Source of the DNA: Fulvivirgaceae bacterium JP3-4
GTDB lineage: Bacteria; Bacteroidota; Bacteroidia; Cytophagales; Cyclobacteriaceae
Reading direction: 5' to 3'
Length of the DNA: 64,000 bases
Assembly: GCA_029309925.1 (NCBI GenBank)
Contig: JARKND010000001.1
Location: 1,364,001 to 1,428,000, forward strand
This document shows positions 34,337-43,863 of this stretch, piece by piece. The translations under genes and the position numbers were made by a program. Within the stretch, counting starts at the first letter, position 1. Each line of letters begins with the position of its first letter. The notes beneath the pieces are model-generated. The model ran no database searches and was not told the DNA's origin. It saw only the letters and a program-made list of their open reading frames with translations.

Positions 34337-36874
34337 ATGGTACGGGACGTTCAGCAGCAGGAAATTGATGATGGCGGATATGTTGATGTTCGTGGCGCAA
34401 GCGAGCACAACCTCAAAAATGTTTCGCTTCAGATTCCGCGGAATTCGCTGGTAGTCTTTACTGGCGTTTCGGGCTCAGGAAAATCATCGTTGGCATTCGG
34501 AACACTGTACGCTGAAGCACAGAGGCGCTATCTCGAGTCGGTTTCTCCTTATGCCCGCAGGCTATTTCACCAGATGTCTGTCCCTAAAGTTGAACAGATT
34601 ACAGGTCTTCCTCCTGCGGTGGCGCTGCAGCAACAGCGGGGTGCGCCATCAACGCGATCTTCGGTGGGAAGCGTCACTACACTTTCCAATTTATTACGCA
34701 TGTTGTATTCGCGTGCGGGTGACTATCCGAAAGGTCAGTCAATTCTCTATGCTGAGTCGTTTTCAGCTAACACTCCGCAGGGTGCATGCCCAACCTGCCA
34801 CGGACTCGGGCGCGTGTACGAAGTAACTGAACAGTCAATGGTTCCTGATGATTCACTTTCCATTCGCGAGAAGGCGATTGCTGCATGGCCTTCTGCGTGG
34901 CAGGGTCAGAATCTCCGCGATATACTCACCACGCTTGGTTATAATATCGACAAACCATGGCGGGATATTCCTAAAAAGGATCGCGACTGGATTTTGTTTA
35001 CCGATGAGCAGCCGGTGGTTCCGGTTTTTGCCGGCTTCAACCTGCGCGAAGTGAAGCAGGCCTTGAAGAGCAAAATGGAACCGAGTTATATGGGCACATT
35101 CATTGGGGCAAGAAAATATGTGATGACTACGTTTGCCACAACGCAGAGTCAGCTGATGAAGAAACGGGTTTCCCGGTTTATGCTCAGCACCGAGTGTCCT
35201 GAATGTCGTGGTAAACGTCTTCGCAGGGAATCGCTTCGTGTTAAATTTGCGGGCCTTGACATTGCTGAAATGTCACGACTGCCGATGAAGCAATTGTCGC
35301 AACTTCTGCAACCATTCGCAGCTGCGAAAGTCATTGAAGCCGATGATCATCCTGAAAAACTCATTGTCTCTCAGCGCATAGCAGAGGACCTCGTATCGAG
35401 GCTGAGAGTATTACTCGATCTTGGTCTTGGGTATCTTACGCTTGAGCGCAGCACACCAACGTTATCTCCTGGCGAACTGCAGCGTCTGCGGCTTGCCACA
35501 CAGGTCCATTCAAATTTATTTGGTGTTGTCTATGTGCTCGATGAACCCAGCGCTGGCCTGCATCCGGCAGACACCGAGGCACTATTGCGTGCCCTGGACG
35601 GATTGAAGTCATCAGGTAATTCCATTTTTGTTGTCGAACATGAGCTTGATGTGATTCGCCATGCAGACTGGATTGTAGATGTCGGGCCGGGGGCTGGAGA
35701 GGCTGGTGGTGAGATCCTGTACAGCGGACCCCTGGAAGGACTTAAAAAAATTGAGCGATCGCAAACGCGTCATTTTCTATTCAATGAGAAGGACGAGTAT
35801 CATGCGCCTTTCAGAAAGCCAACGCAATGGTTACAGCTTCGAGGTGTAACGCGCAACAATGTTCAGAATCTTGATGTTGATTTTCCACTTGGCGTTTTTA
35901 CGAGTATTACTGGCGTATCCGGTTCCGGAAAATCAACGCTTGTGAGCCAGGTGCTGGTGGAACTCGTCTCTCAGCATCTGGGTCAAACCGTTATTGTTTC
36001 GGAATCACCGGAAAATCCGCTTGAGGAAAATGTGGTGGAGACGTTGGGAGGTGAGATTGTGAGCGGCCTTGAACATATCGGGCGCATGGTAGTGGTGGAT
36101 CAGAAACCGATTGGAAGAACACCGCGCTCGAACCTTGCGACCTATACAGGCTTATTCGATTATGTCCGAAAGCTGTTTGCAACAACGAAGATGGCACGTG
36201 AAAGGCGATACGATGCGGGGCGGTTTTCATTCAATGTGGCGAAGGGAAGATGTGAGAACTGCGAGGGCGAAGGGTTTGTGATGGTCGAACTGCTCTTTCT
36301 GCCAAGTGTATACGTACCTTGTCCGGTCTGCCATGGGGCGAGGTATAACGCTAAGACGCTTGAAGTAAAATACAAGGGAAAAAACATTGCGGACGTATTG
36401 TCGATGACGGTTGATGAAGCATGGGCTTTCTTCAGTGAGGAAGAGCATATTCACCGGACGCTGAATGTGGTCCGTGAAGTAGGCCTTGGGTACTTGCGTC
36501 TCGGGCAGTCCGCTACCGAACTCTCCGGTGGAGAAGCGCAGCGTATCAAACTTGCCACGGAGCTTCAGCGCGTGCAGCGGGGAGATACTTTATATATTCT
36601 GGACGAGCCCACTACCGGCCTTCATCCCAGCGATGTCAGGAAGTTACTGAAACAATTGCATGGCCTCGTTGACGCTGGTAATAGCGTCATCGTGGTAGAG
36701 CACGATATGCATGTTGTTGCCTCGAGTGACTGGGTGATTGACATTGGTCCTGGAGCAGGAGACGAAGGCGGGAAGATTGTTTTTCAGGGAACGCCAGAAG
36801 AGATGGTCAAGACAGAAAATGGAAAGACATCACGCTATCTTGCAGCTGAATCAGCTCAGGTGCCTGCACGGTAA
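34337..36874 (+). CDS. UvrA-like ABC-type ATPase lacking the UvrB-binding domain (UvrA2 type)
   Basis: An 845-residue protein with two ABC ATPase halves. Walker A motifs are GVSGSGKSSLAFGTLYAEAQRRY (residues about 43-65) and GVSGSGKSTLV in the second half. ABC signatures are LSPGELQRLRLA (atypical) and LSGGEAQRIKLA. Zinc-binding CxxC pairs occur in CPTCHGLG, CPECRGKR, CENCEGEG and CPVCHGARYN. The stretch between the first Walker A and the first CxxC is only about 100 residues. Canonical UvrA has about 240 there, including the UvrB-binding domain. The protein is therefore a UvrA2-type paralogue, known from Deinococcus and Streptomyces (DrrC-like), where it relates to drug tolerance or damage response. 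Its partner is unknown. Confidence 0.88.
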   Translation: MVRDVQQQEIDDGGYVDVRGASEHNLKNVSLQIPRNSLVVFTGVSGSGKSSLAFGTLYAEAQRRYLESVSPYARRLFHQMSVPKVEQITGLPPAVALQQQRGAPSTRSSVGSVTTLSNLLRMLYSRAGDYPKGQSILYAESFSANTPQGACPTCHGLGRVYEVTEQSMVPDDSLSIREKAIAAWPSAWQGQNLRDILTTLGYNIDKPWRDIPKKDRDWILFTDEQPVVPVFAGFNLREVKQALKSKMEPSYMGTFIGARKYVMTTFATTQSQLMKKRVSRFMLSTECPECRGKRLRRESLRVKFAGLDIAEMSRLPMKQLSQLLQPFAAAKVIEADDHPEKLIVSQRIAEDLVSRLRVLLDLGLGYLTLERSTPTLSPGELQRLRLATQVHSNLFGVVYVLDEPSAGLHPADTEALLRALDGLKSSGNSIFVVEHELDVIRHADWIVDVGPGAGEAGGEILYSGPLEGLKKIERSQTRHFLFNEKDEYHAPFRKPTQWLQLRGVTRNNVQNLDVDFPLGVFTSITGVSGSGKSTLVSQVLVELVSQHLGQTVIVSESPENPLEENVVETLGGEIVSGLEHIGRMVVVDQKPIGRTPRSNLATYTGLFDYVRKLFATTKMARERRYDAGRFSFNVAKGRCENCEGEGFVMVELLFLPSVYVPCPVCHGARYNAKTLEVKYKGKNIADVLSMTVDEAWAFFSEEEHIHRTLNVVREVGLGYLRLGQSATELSGGEAQRIKLATELQRVQRGDTLYILDEPTTGLHPSDVRKLLKQLHGLVDAGNSVIVVEHDMHVVASSDWVIDIGPGAGDEGGKIVFQGTPEEMVKTENGKTSRYLAAESAQVPAR

Positions 36875-36875
36875 A

Positions 36876-36957
36876 TAGCCACCAAGACACGAAGGCTCCG
36901 AGGCGCACAAAGGTTTTCTTCTTCGTGGTACTTCGAGTCTTGGTGTCTTGGTGGCTA
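36876..36957. repeat. Long intergenic hairpin repeat (CCAAGACAC/GTGTCTTGG type)
   Basis: Perfect 15-bp ends, TAGCCACCAAGACAC (36876-36890) and GTGTCTTGGTGGCTA (36943-36957), with weaker pairing inward (CTCCGAGG against the CTTCGAGT side). The motif recurs with about 7-bp periodicity of the AAGACAC kind. Such elements are common intergenic repeats in environmental bacteria. Here it lies between convergent genes, where it could terminate both transcripts. Confidence 0.7.
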
Positions 36958-36962
36958 CGACC

Positions 36963-39900
36963 CTAATGTTTCACGACCAGCTGCACGCGCGAACTTTCCG
37001 TACCAGACTGAATCTGAAGAATATAAATTCCCTCAGGCCAGTCGCTCACGTTTACATCCGTCTCTTTCCCGGCCTTCATCTCGAAAGATTTCAGAACAAC
37101 ACCCTGCATGTTTGAAATCCGGATCTGCAGCGGACCATCATGGTCGTTGCCAATCGTCACCATATGTGACGCTGAATTAGGATACATTGTAATCAGTGAT
37201 GTTTTGGTCTTATCAGCAGGCCTCACAATTGCTGACGTGATGGAGGTGGAAACTTCATCTTCATCCTTCGCGCTTACGCGATAAGAATAGAATTTACCAG
37301 CCGAAATATTTGAATCGGTAAACATTTCCGACCCGGCAGTAACCTCTGCCACGACAGAAAATGAACTTTGCTGATTGCCATGCGCAACAGCACGCTCTAT
37401 AATATAGGCTGTTTCATGTTGCGAATTATCGATCCACGACAGTGCGATTGTCTTCTTACCCTGAGCTTCCGCAGTGAGATCGGAAGGTGCGTTTAGTTCA
37501 AGATTCACAAGCGCTGTATTGCTCCAGTCTGATGCAGGTTGCACATCGCTCACAGTTTGAACACGGTAAGAGTATGTCACGCCATCCACCACGCTTTCAT
37601 CCGTATAAGAAACGACATCCAGCCCTGCCGTTGCAATTGTTGTAAAGGAAGATTCATTTTCTGCCTGTCGTTGTAAGACGTAACCAGTCTCACCATCGGA
37701 GTTATCATTCCACGAAAGTGAAACACCGCTTGCTGCAATTTGTGCAGTAAGGTTTGTCGGTGTTCCGATATATACCGGAGTATACACAAGTCCCTTTTCA
37801 GGAAAGTCGACAACCTGATCGATGAAGATGTGGAACTGCCCGGGCTCCAGGTGGATTGTCTGTGACGTTGACGAGAAGTTGTATGCTCTTCCAGAGAAAT
37901 AGTCATACCATGTACCGGTGTGCTGGAAGCCTCCTTGCATGGTGCCTGAAGTAACGCCAAAATTTCCAAGGATGGTCACGTTCATATCCGCATGGCTCAC
38001 GCTGATCCTTCGGAACTGACCGTTCGGTGTCCACGAAAAACTTCCCTGCTCGAAAATTTCATTGTAATCGTTAACAAGGTTGATAATTGCCGCAGTTGCT
38101 TTATAAAGTTTGATGCGCTCCGGGTCCTGATGGTAATTCAGTCCATCCTGATCACCCCACGGAATCGGCTTGTTGCCCACGCGGCCGTTGAAGTTGATAG
38201 AGATATCATATCCGAGTTCACCGAACTGCCAGAGCATCTTCGGGCCAGGCAATGGATAGAAGAATGCTGATGCAAGCTTTACGCGTTCGAGGGCAGTGTC
38301 TTCATTGCGAATGTTATAATCTCCGCTTGACAGGCCTTCACTTAACGCCCGGACCATAAGTCTTTCTTCATCGTGACTCTCCATGTAAGGCACGAGGTGC
38401 TTGCCGTTCCAATTACGCGTGCCCGACAATGCCCAGTTCAGGTCTGTGTTTGTCTGGCCGTTCACAACGCTGTTGTAAGCGTGATTCATATTCCCCCACA
38501 GCATGATGCCATAGTCGGCAAGAACTTTTTCCTCGCTGTTGTCTGCAAGGTGTTCAAAGATCACGTATGCATCCGGGTCTGTTTGCCAGATCACATCCGT
38601 CATGCGTGTAAGGATATTGATCCGCGACTGATCATACGCGCTCCAGGCGCCAACGTCATTCGGGTTATTGACTTGCGTAAAACCTTTTGAGAGATCGAAC
38701 CGGAATCCATCGAAATGATATTCATCCAGCCAGTAGCGGTTTACGTCATCGACATAACGCTTGGTATATGCGCTTTCATGGTTAAAATCATAGCCGACAT
38801 TGAACGGGTGTGTGGGATCCTGGTTGAACCACGGACTTTGCGCTGTTGGTTTGCCATTCGCCTGATCGAAGTACATGCGCACCATAGGGCTTTGTCCAAA
38901 CTGGTGATTCAATACCATGTCGAGCAATACTACAAAACCCTGTTTGTGCGCCTCGTTTATAAAGGCTTTCAGGTCATTCTTCGTTCCATAGTATTTGTCT
39001 GGCGCAAAAAGATATGACGGATTGTAGCCCCAGCTCTCGTTGCCTTCGAATTCCATGATGGGCAGAAGCTCGATCGCATTCACTCCGAGACGTTTCAGAT
39101 AGGAGAGTGTATCGGCAAGGTCGCGGTAGCTGTGCGATGCAAGGAAGTCGCGCACGAGAAGTTCATAGATAACGAGGTCTTCCTTTGCTGGCTGTCCTCC
39201 TGCAACGGTCGGATGTGTCCACTGGAATGATTGTTGCCCTGTCTGAAGCACCGTAGCGATGCCGTTGTCCCTGTCGTTGTAGGAAACTGGATTTGGGTAG
39301 ACATCAGCCGGAATATTCTGGTCATTGAACGGATCGGCAACCTTATCCGCATAAGGATCACCGATTTTGATGGTGCCGTCAACCCAGTATTGAAACACAT
39401 ATTCTTTTTGCGGAATGAGGTTGGCAAGTGAGATCCAGAAATACTCTCCATCGGGTGTCTGGTTCATCTGGGAAGTTTCAGAAATCTCCCAGTTGTTGAA
39501 GTCGCCAACCGCATAGACAAACTTCTTGTTCGGGGCGAGTAGCACCAGCGTTGCTTTTGTCGGGTCGTTTGCATCGTAGTTAATGCCGTTCTTCACGCCA
39601 GCAGGCAACGCTGCGATCGTGTTGGGCTGCCGCACGATTACATCGAGATCTTTTAATGATGATACGGTGCTTTCGGCCAGGACCGCAGTGACCCGCAACT
39701 GCAATGAAGCTGATTGCGTGACCGCATAATTGTATGAAATCGTTTGTGCGTTGACAGCCTCCGCAACTACTTCGAAGCCATTGCCACTGTTAATTTCGAG
39801 TGAGATCGTGCCTGCCGTGGAAGAGGTTTCTGCGCTGATGCTGATCTGTTCGCCACTTAATGCGAAGATCTGCGATGAAAGTGGAGAGGTAAATCGCGTG

Positions 39901-41549
39901 AAGTCACCGGCATCGATGTTCACGAAAATGTCTCCATCCGTTGCAGACTTTCCAGTCTGGGCGCCATTTGCACTTCGGAAAACCATTCCGATCCGGAATA
40001 CCGGCACACCTTCATCGACATTAAAGTATTGTCTTATACTCGGGATTGTAATCTGCCACTTATTTTCCTCTCCGTCAACACGCGTCATCTGACCGATCCC
40101 GTCATCCTGTCCCCAATTCCCCACCACATTGCTCCATCCGGTTCCATCAAATCCGGAGAGAATAACACCAGCATGCATGTAAACTTTATCAGCACCCCGC
40201 AGCCCTGACACGCCTTGAGCAGCGTCATAAGTGATTGTGACAGGTTCATCTGCTGTTGGAACTGCTGGATTGAGTGTGACGATTGCATCAACGACAGTGC
40301 CGGTGACCTGGAAGCTGTACTCGCGTGTGACATCATTGAAAGTAATGTCGTAAAATCCAGCGGGTACCGGAATGTTCGGCCCATCCTGCGAACCTGTTCC
40401 AGACGGAAAAGCAGTAGCACCCCAGTTGACAGTCCAGCTATTGTTCGCGCGGAATTTAGCCTCTCCATTAAACAGCCTGGTGTTGGTGAGTTTCCACGTG
40501 TGGCCATCGGGTTGTACGTTCATTGGTGTTGATGCATCCCAGCCGTTGCTCGTTGCGGTACCGATTATGCCAACGGTCGCGTACGTAGCAGGGTTCAGTT
40601 TAATAATGCTGTAGGTGCTTGCATGGTCATCGAAGCTGATGGAATAATAAGCTGACTCTGGGATCTGAATGTTCGGTCCGTTCGGAATTGCGCTGCCGGA
40701 AGGGAATGCGTTGCCGCCCCAGTTTACATCCCACGAGTTATTCGCGCGGAATTTAAGTTCGCCTGCGGTCAAATACGTTGTCAGGCTCCATGCATTTGCA
40801 GAACTGCCAGGCTTCATTGGCGTTGACGCGTTCCAACCTTGTGCGGTAGCGCTTCCGATAATTCCAACTGTCGCATACGTGACTGGATTCAGATTCGTGA
40901 AGAAGTATTCACGAGTGAAATCGTTGAACGTCACCTCATATTCGCCTGCAGGTACGGGAATGTTCGCACCGTTTTGAAATGCCGTTCCGCCAGGAAAAGA
41001 ATTATTACCCCAGTTTACATCCCAGCTGTTGTTTGCTCTGAATTTTGCTTCTCCGTTAGATAGTGTGATCGTGAGTGACCATTGGTGTGGATCGGCAGGG
41101 TTTTGAACCATGGGGGTTGAGGCATCCCAGCCATTTGAAGTTGCGCTGCCGATTAGCCCGACCGTTGTGTAGATCTGTGCTTCATTGAGCTGGAAGTTAT
41201 ATGCTCCGGTGATGTCATTAAAGGAGACTGTATAGTAGCCTGAAGCGGAAATAGGAATGTTCGGTCCGTTTTGTACTCCGGTGCCTGAAGGAAAACCCCC
41301 AGCGCCCCAGTTGACGGACCAGTTGTCGTTCGCGCGAAACTTTGCTTCGCCTGCCGTGAGCATCAGCGTGAGCGACCACTGGTGTGGATCCGCGGGATTG
41401 CTGAGTTCCATCGGGGTTGATGCGTTCCATCCCTGGGCTGTTGCCGAGCCGATGATGCCTACAGTTTCATAGATCGTCTGAGCCGAGATGGCGGTTGCCG
41501 TCAAAACAAACGCCAGCACCAGACGGAGTTTCAGATAGAAATTTGTCAT
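36963..41549 (-). CDS. Secreted multidomain alpha-amylase family glycoside hydrolase (GH13) with starch-binding repeats and T9SS tail
   Basis: 1528 residues. Signal peptide 1-23. Four tandem SusE/SusF-like starch-binding repeats of about 98 residues start at residues 26, 126, 224 and 322 (each with a VGxIGxATxxGWxxSTPM-type opening). Next are a second starch-binding-like region (about 420-545), an Ig-like segment, and a CBM48/E-set-like domain (VYAVGDFNNWE, about 655-750). The GH13 barrel is about 785-1235, with the four conserved regions: VLLDMVLNH, GFRFDLSKG (nucleophile Asp), VIFEHLAD (acid/base Glu) and ESHDEER. Two FN3 domains (about 1254-1340, 1350-1440) and a Por-type sorting domain (about 1448-1528) follow. 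Starch or glycogen degradation at the cell surface is expected. Sub-specificity is unknown. Confidence 0.93.
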   Translation of the reverse strand: MTNFYLKLRLVLAFVLTATAISAQTIYETVGIIGSATAQGWNASTPMELSNPADPHQWSLTLMLTAGEAKFRANDNWSVNWGAGGFPSGTGVQNGPNIPISASGYYTVSFNDITGAYNFQLNEAQIYTTVGLIGSATSNGWDASTPMVQNPADPHQWSLTITLSNGEAKFRANNSWDVNWGNNSFPGGTAFQNGANIPVPAGEYEVTFNDFTREYFFTNLNPVTYATVGIIGSATAQGWNASTPMKPGSSANAWSLTTYLTAGELKFRANNSWDVNWGGNAFPSGSAIPNGPNIQIPESAYYSISFDDHASTYSIIKLNPATYATVGIIGTATSNGWDASTPMNVQPDGHTWKLTNTRLFNGEAKFRANNSWTVNWGATAFPSGTGSQDGPNIPVPAGFYDITFNDVTREYSFQVTGTVVDAIVTLNPAVPTADEPVTITYDAAQGVSGLRGADKVYMHAGVILSGFDGTGWSNVVGNWGQDDGIGQMTRVDGEENKWQITIPSIRQYFNVDEGVPVFRIGMVFRSANGAQTGKSATDGDIFVNIDAGDFTRFTSPLSSQIFALSGEQISISAETSSTAGTISLEINSGNGFEVVAEAVNAQTISYNYAVTQSASLQLRVTAVLAESTVSSLKDLDVIVRQPNTIAALPAGVKNGINYDANDPTKATLVLLAPNKKFVYAVGDFNNWEISETSQMNQTPDGEYFWISLANLIPQKEYVFQYWVDGTIKIGDPYADKVADPFNDQNIPADVYPNPVSYNDRDNGIATVLQTGQQSFQWTHPTVAGGQPAKEDLVIYELLVRDFLASHSYRDLADTLSYLKRLGVNAIELLPIMEFEGNESWGYNPSYLFAPDKYYGTKNDLKAFINEAHKQGFVVLLDMVLNHQFGQSPMVRMYFDQANGKPTAQSPWFNQDPTHPFNVGYDFNHESAYTKRYVDDVNRYWLDEYHFDGFRFDLSKGFTQVNNPNDVGAWSAYDQSRINILTRMTDVIWQTDPDAYVIFEHLADNSEEKVLADYGIMLWGNMNHAYNSVVNGQTNTDLNWALSGTRNWNGKHLVPYMESHDEERLMVRALSEGLSSGDYNIRNEDTALERVKLASAFFYPLPGPKMLWQFGELGYDISINFNGRVGNKPIPWGDQDGLNYHQDPERIKLYKATAAIINLVNDYNEIFEQGSFSWTPNGQFRRISVSHADMNVTILGNFGVTSGTMQGGFQHTGTWYDYFSGRAYNFSSTSQTIHLEPGQFHIFIDQVVDFPEKGLVYTPVYIGTPTNLTAQIAASGVSLSWNDNSDGETGYVLQRQAENESSFTTIATAGLDVVSYTDESVVDGVTYSYRVQTVSDVQPASDWSNTALVNLELNAPSDLTAEAQGKKTIALSWIDNSQHETAYIIERAVAHGNQQSSFSVVAEVTAGSEMFTDSNISAGKFYSYRVSAKDEDEVSTSITSAIVRPADKTKTSLITMYPNSASHMVTIGNDHDGPLQIRISNMQGVVLKSFEMKAGKETDVNVSDWPEGIYILQIQSGTESSRVQLVVKH
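40299..41474 (-). repeat. Four tandem ~294-300 bp coding repeats (starch-binding modules)
   Basis: The units begin at residues 26, 126, 224 and 322 of the amylase. They share a core motif of GEAKFRANNSWxVNWG and PNIPxPAGxY type, with clear sequence similarity but not identity. They suggest duplication of one starch-binding module. Confidence 0.85.
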
Positions 41550-41794
41550 AAGGTAGATTGAAAGGTGGTTTGGGAAAGGGAAGTAAAGAACATTCGGCCG
41601 TCATCGCAAACGATTTAGTGTGGAAAATTCGCGCATTCATTACCGGTGACGCTACCGCAAACGGTTGCGACATTTTTCGATCAACTAGTTAGTGAGGCGA
41701 TCCATCGCAAAAGAGAAACTAAATGACCCCGAAAAATGCGAAGCGTCCCGACCGTGATAGCAAAGCGATTTTGAAATTTCTGAAACCCTTGTTA

Positions 41795-41811
41795 ACTTAA
41801 CACCGTTAAGT
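41795..41811. promoter_or_regulatory. Palindromic operator upstream of tetR (efflux operon)
   Basis: ACTTAAC-acc-GTTAAGT is a perfect inverted repeat ending 15 bp before the tetR start codon. A near-identical copy is at 42470-42486, directly in front of the tolC-like gene. Confidence 0.75.
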
Positions 41812-41826
41812 AAATCGATTGAGGCC

Positions 41827-42453
41827 ATGACGGTAGCAAAACGGAAGGAAAAACATAAAGAAGATTTGCGCGGCAAGATCTTGCAGAGCGCGCGCGAACT
41901 GTTTATGGATCGTGGCTTCGAACATACATCCATCCGGAACATTGCAGAGAAGATAGATTACTCGCCAACGACTATTTATCTCTATTTCAAAGATAAAGAC
42001 GACATCTTCTACGCTTTGCATCAGGAGGGGTTTATCATCCTGAATCAATATTTCAAATCACTCGGACTGGTGGAAGATCCGTTTGAGCGTTTGAAGGCAA
42101 TCAGCAGGGCTTATATCCAGTTTGCCATTGAGAATGGGGAATACTATGATCTCATGTTCATTGTTCGTTCGCCCATGAATGCGCTGGACAAAGAGAGCAA
42201 CGAATGGACAGAGGGGGACAATGCATTTAACTTCCTGGTTGCAACCATCCAGGAGTGTATTGATAAAGGCTATTTTCAGGGAATGCATACGGAAATTCTT
42301 TCTTTCACGGTCTGGGCGATGGTGCATGGCATTGTCTCGCTCGAGATCCGCAATCGCTGCAAGGTGGTGAGTGCCTTGAACCAGGAAAATCTGGCCTTCA
42401 AAGCGAATAATATGGTTATCGAAATTCTTGAAAGAATGCACAATAAAAAGTAA
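41827..42453 (+). CDS. TetR/AcrR family repressor of the downstream efflux operon
   Basis: A 208-residue protein with the AcrR-type HTH (ILQSARELFMDRGFEHTSIRNIAEKIDYSPTTIYLYFKDKDDIF, residues about 17-62). The C-terminal helical domain would bind the inducer. The gene is in the same direction as the efflux genes that follow, with a 42-nt gap that contains an operator. A second operator lies before the gene itself. Autoregulation and repression of tolC-adaptor-pump by a pump substrate is the standard model, and this layout supports it. Confidence 0.93.
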   Translation: MTVAKRKEKHKEDLRGKILQSARELFMDRGFEHTSIRNIAEKIDYSPTTIYLYFKDKDDIFYALHQEGFIILNQYFKSLGLVEDPFERLKAISRAYIQFAIENGEYYDLMFIVRSPMNALDKESNEWTEGDNAFNFLVATIQECIDKGYFQGMHTEILSFTVWAMVHGIVSLEIRNRCKVVSALNQENLAFKANNMVIEILERMHNKK

Positions 42454-42469
42454 AATTTTTTGTCCTTGT

Positions 42470-42486
42470 ACTTAACACTGTTAACT
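42470..42486. promoter_or_regulatory. Palindromic operator in front of the tolC-like gene
   Basis: ACTTAAC-act-GTTAACT; the inner TTAAC/GTTAA arms are perfect, and 15 of 17 bases match the site at 41795. It lies 9 bp upstream of the ATG at 42496. Confidence 0.75.
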
Positions 42487-42495
42487 AAATTAACG

Positions 42496-43851
42496 ATGAA
42501 AACTTTATCCCCCTTCACGTACCTGCTCGGCTGTTTCTTACTGCTGGTTGGCAACATAGCTGGTGCCCAATCATCGCTTGACAAATACCTGCGCGATGGA
42601 CTTGAAAACAATATCGTTGTGCAGCAGAAAACGCTTTCTGTTGCTCAGGCAGACCATGCGCTGGCAATCTCACGCAATCTTTTCCTTCCCTCCGTACAAT
42701 TGTTGGCGGATTACACATCAGGAGACGGTGGTCGTAGCATAGCCTTGCCCGTTGGCGACCTGCTTAATCCCGTGTACCAGTCGTTGAACCAACTCACGCA
42801 GTCGGATGCGTTTCCGCAGATCCAGAACGTAGAGCAGAATTTTTTTCCAAAGGACTTTTACGATGCAAGAATCCGCACTGCGCTTCCGATCGTCAACACA
42901 GATCTGGTCGTCAATCGAAATATCAAGTCGAAGCAAGTGGTCCTTGCCGACTACGAGGTGAAGCGATACAAACGCCAGCTCATCTTCGATATTACTGAAG
43001 CGTATTTTAAGCACCTCGAAGCTGCACAGGCCGTGAAGATATACGAAGGTGCGCTTTCAATCGTGACGAAGAATGTGGAGATCAATGAATCGCTGAAGCG
43101 AAATGGCAAAGGACTTCCAGCGCAGGTGCTGCGTTCACAAAGTGAAATGGAGAAAGTGAAAGCGGAATTGAACAGTGCCCGCAGCAGTTTCTCCAATAGT
43201 CGCAAATATTTCAATTTCCTGCTGAACCGGGACCTTGATTCATCGATCGAAATTGATGACAATTTCGCAGATGTCAGTGGCCTTGATTCACTCGCAACGA
43301 ACACTACCAGTCGCGAGGAACTGGTGATGGCGAAAGTTGCCAATGAGGTAAGCGAGTCTGTTGTACGCCTCCAGCAGCTTAAGCGTTTGCCGAAGCTGAG
43401 TGCGTTTGTCGACCTGGGCTCCCAGGCTTCGGGCTGGCAATTCAACGATCAGTCTCAATATTACCTGTTCGGTGTGCAACTAGCCGTCCCGTTGTTCCAG
43501 GGTTTTACAAATCAACTTTCCATCAGGCAGGCGCGACTTGATGTTAAAGCCTCGGAATTGTCACTTGCCAACACCTCGCGCGCAGTGATGCTGTCGTCCG
43601 AGATGGCGATGAACGACCTCCTGAATGCAAATGCAAACTATGTCGCATCGAAAAAACAACTGCAGGCGGCATCCAGTTATTTCAAGCTCATCGAAACGGG
43701 TTATGGCGAGGGCGTGAATACACTGATCGAGTTTCTCGATGCCCGTAACCAGCTTACCACATCGCAGCTTCTCAATAACGTTAGCCGCTTTGAGCTGTTC
43801 ATCGCGAAAGCAAAATTTGATAAAGAGAATCCAACAAACGAACTGAAATAA
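42496..43851 (+). CDS. TolC-family outer membrane efflux protein
   Basis: The ATG at 42496 gives 451 residues with a clean signal peptide (LLGCFLLLVGNIAGAQ). The ORF extension to a TTG at 42460 runs through the operator and is rejected. The mature protein starts SSLDKYLRDGLENNIVVQQKT, and the two halves have the OEP helical hairpins and strands typical of TolC. It has little similarity to the TolC at 19262, so it belongs to a separate pump. The adaptor gene starts 12 nt later, and the permease is further downstream. Confidence 0.92.
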   Translation: MKTLSPFTYLLGCFLLLVGNIAGAQSSLDKYLRDGLENNIVVQQKTLSVAQADHALAISRNLFLPSVQLLADYTSGDGGRSIALPVGDLLNPVYQSLNQLTQSDAFPQIQNVEQNFFPKDFYDARIRTALPIVNTDLVVNRNIKSKQVVLADYEVKRYKRQLIFDITEAYFKHLEAAQAVKIYEGALSIVTKNVEINESLKRNGKGLPAQVLRSQSEMEKVKAELNSARSSFSNSRKYFNFLLNRDLDSSIEIDDNFADVSGLDSLATNTTSREELVMAKVANEVSESVVRLQQLKRLPKLSAFVDLGSQASGWQFNDQSQYYLFGVQLAVPLFQGFTNQLSIRQARLDVKASELSLANTSRAVMLSSEMAMNDLLNANANYVASKKQLQAASSYFKLIETGYGEGVNTLIEFLDARNQLTTSQLLNNVSRFELFIAKAKFDKENPTNELK

Positions 43852-43863
43852 AATTATCCCCCA

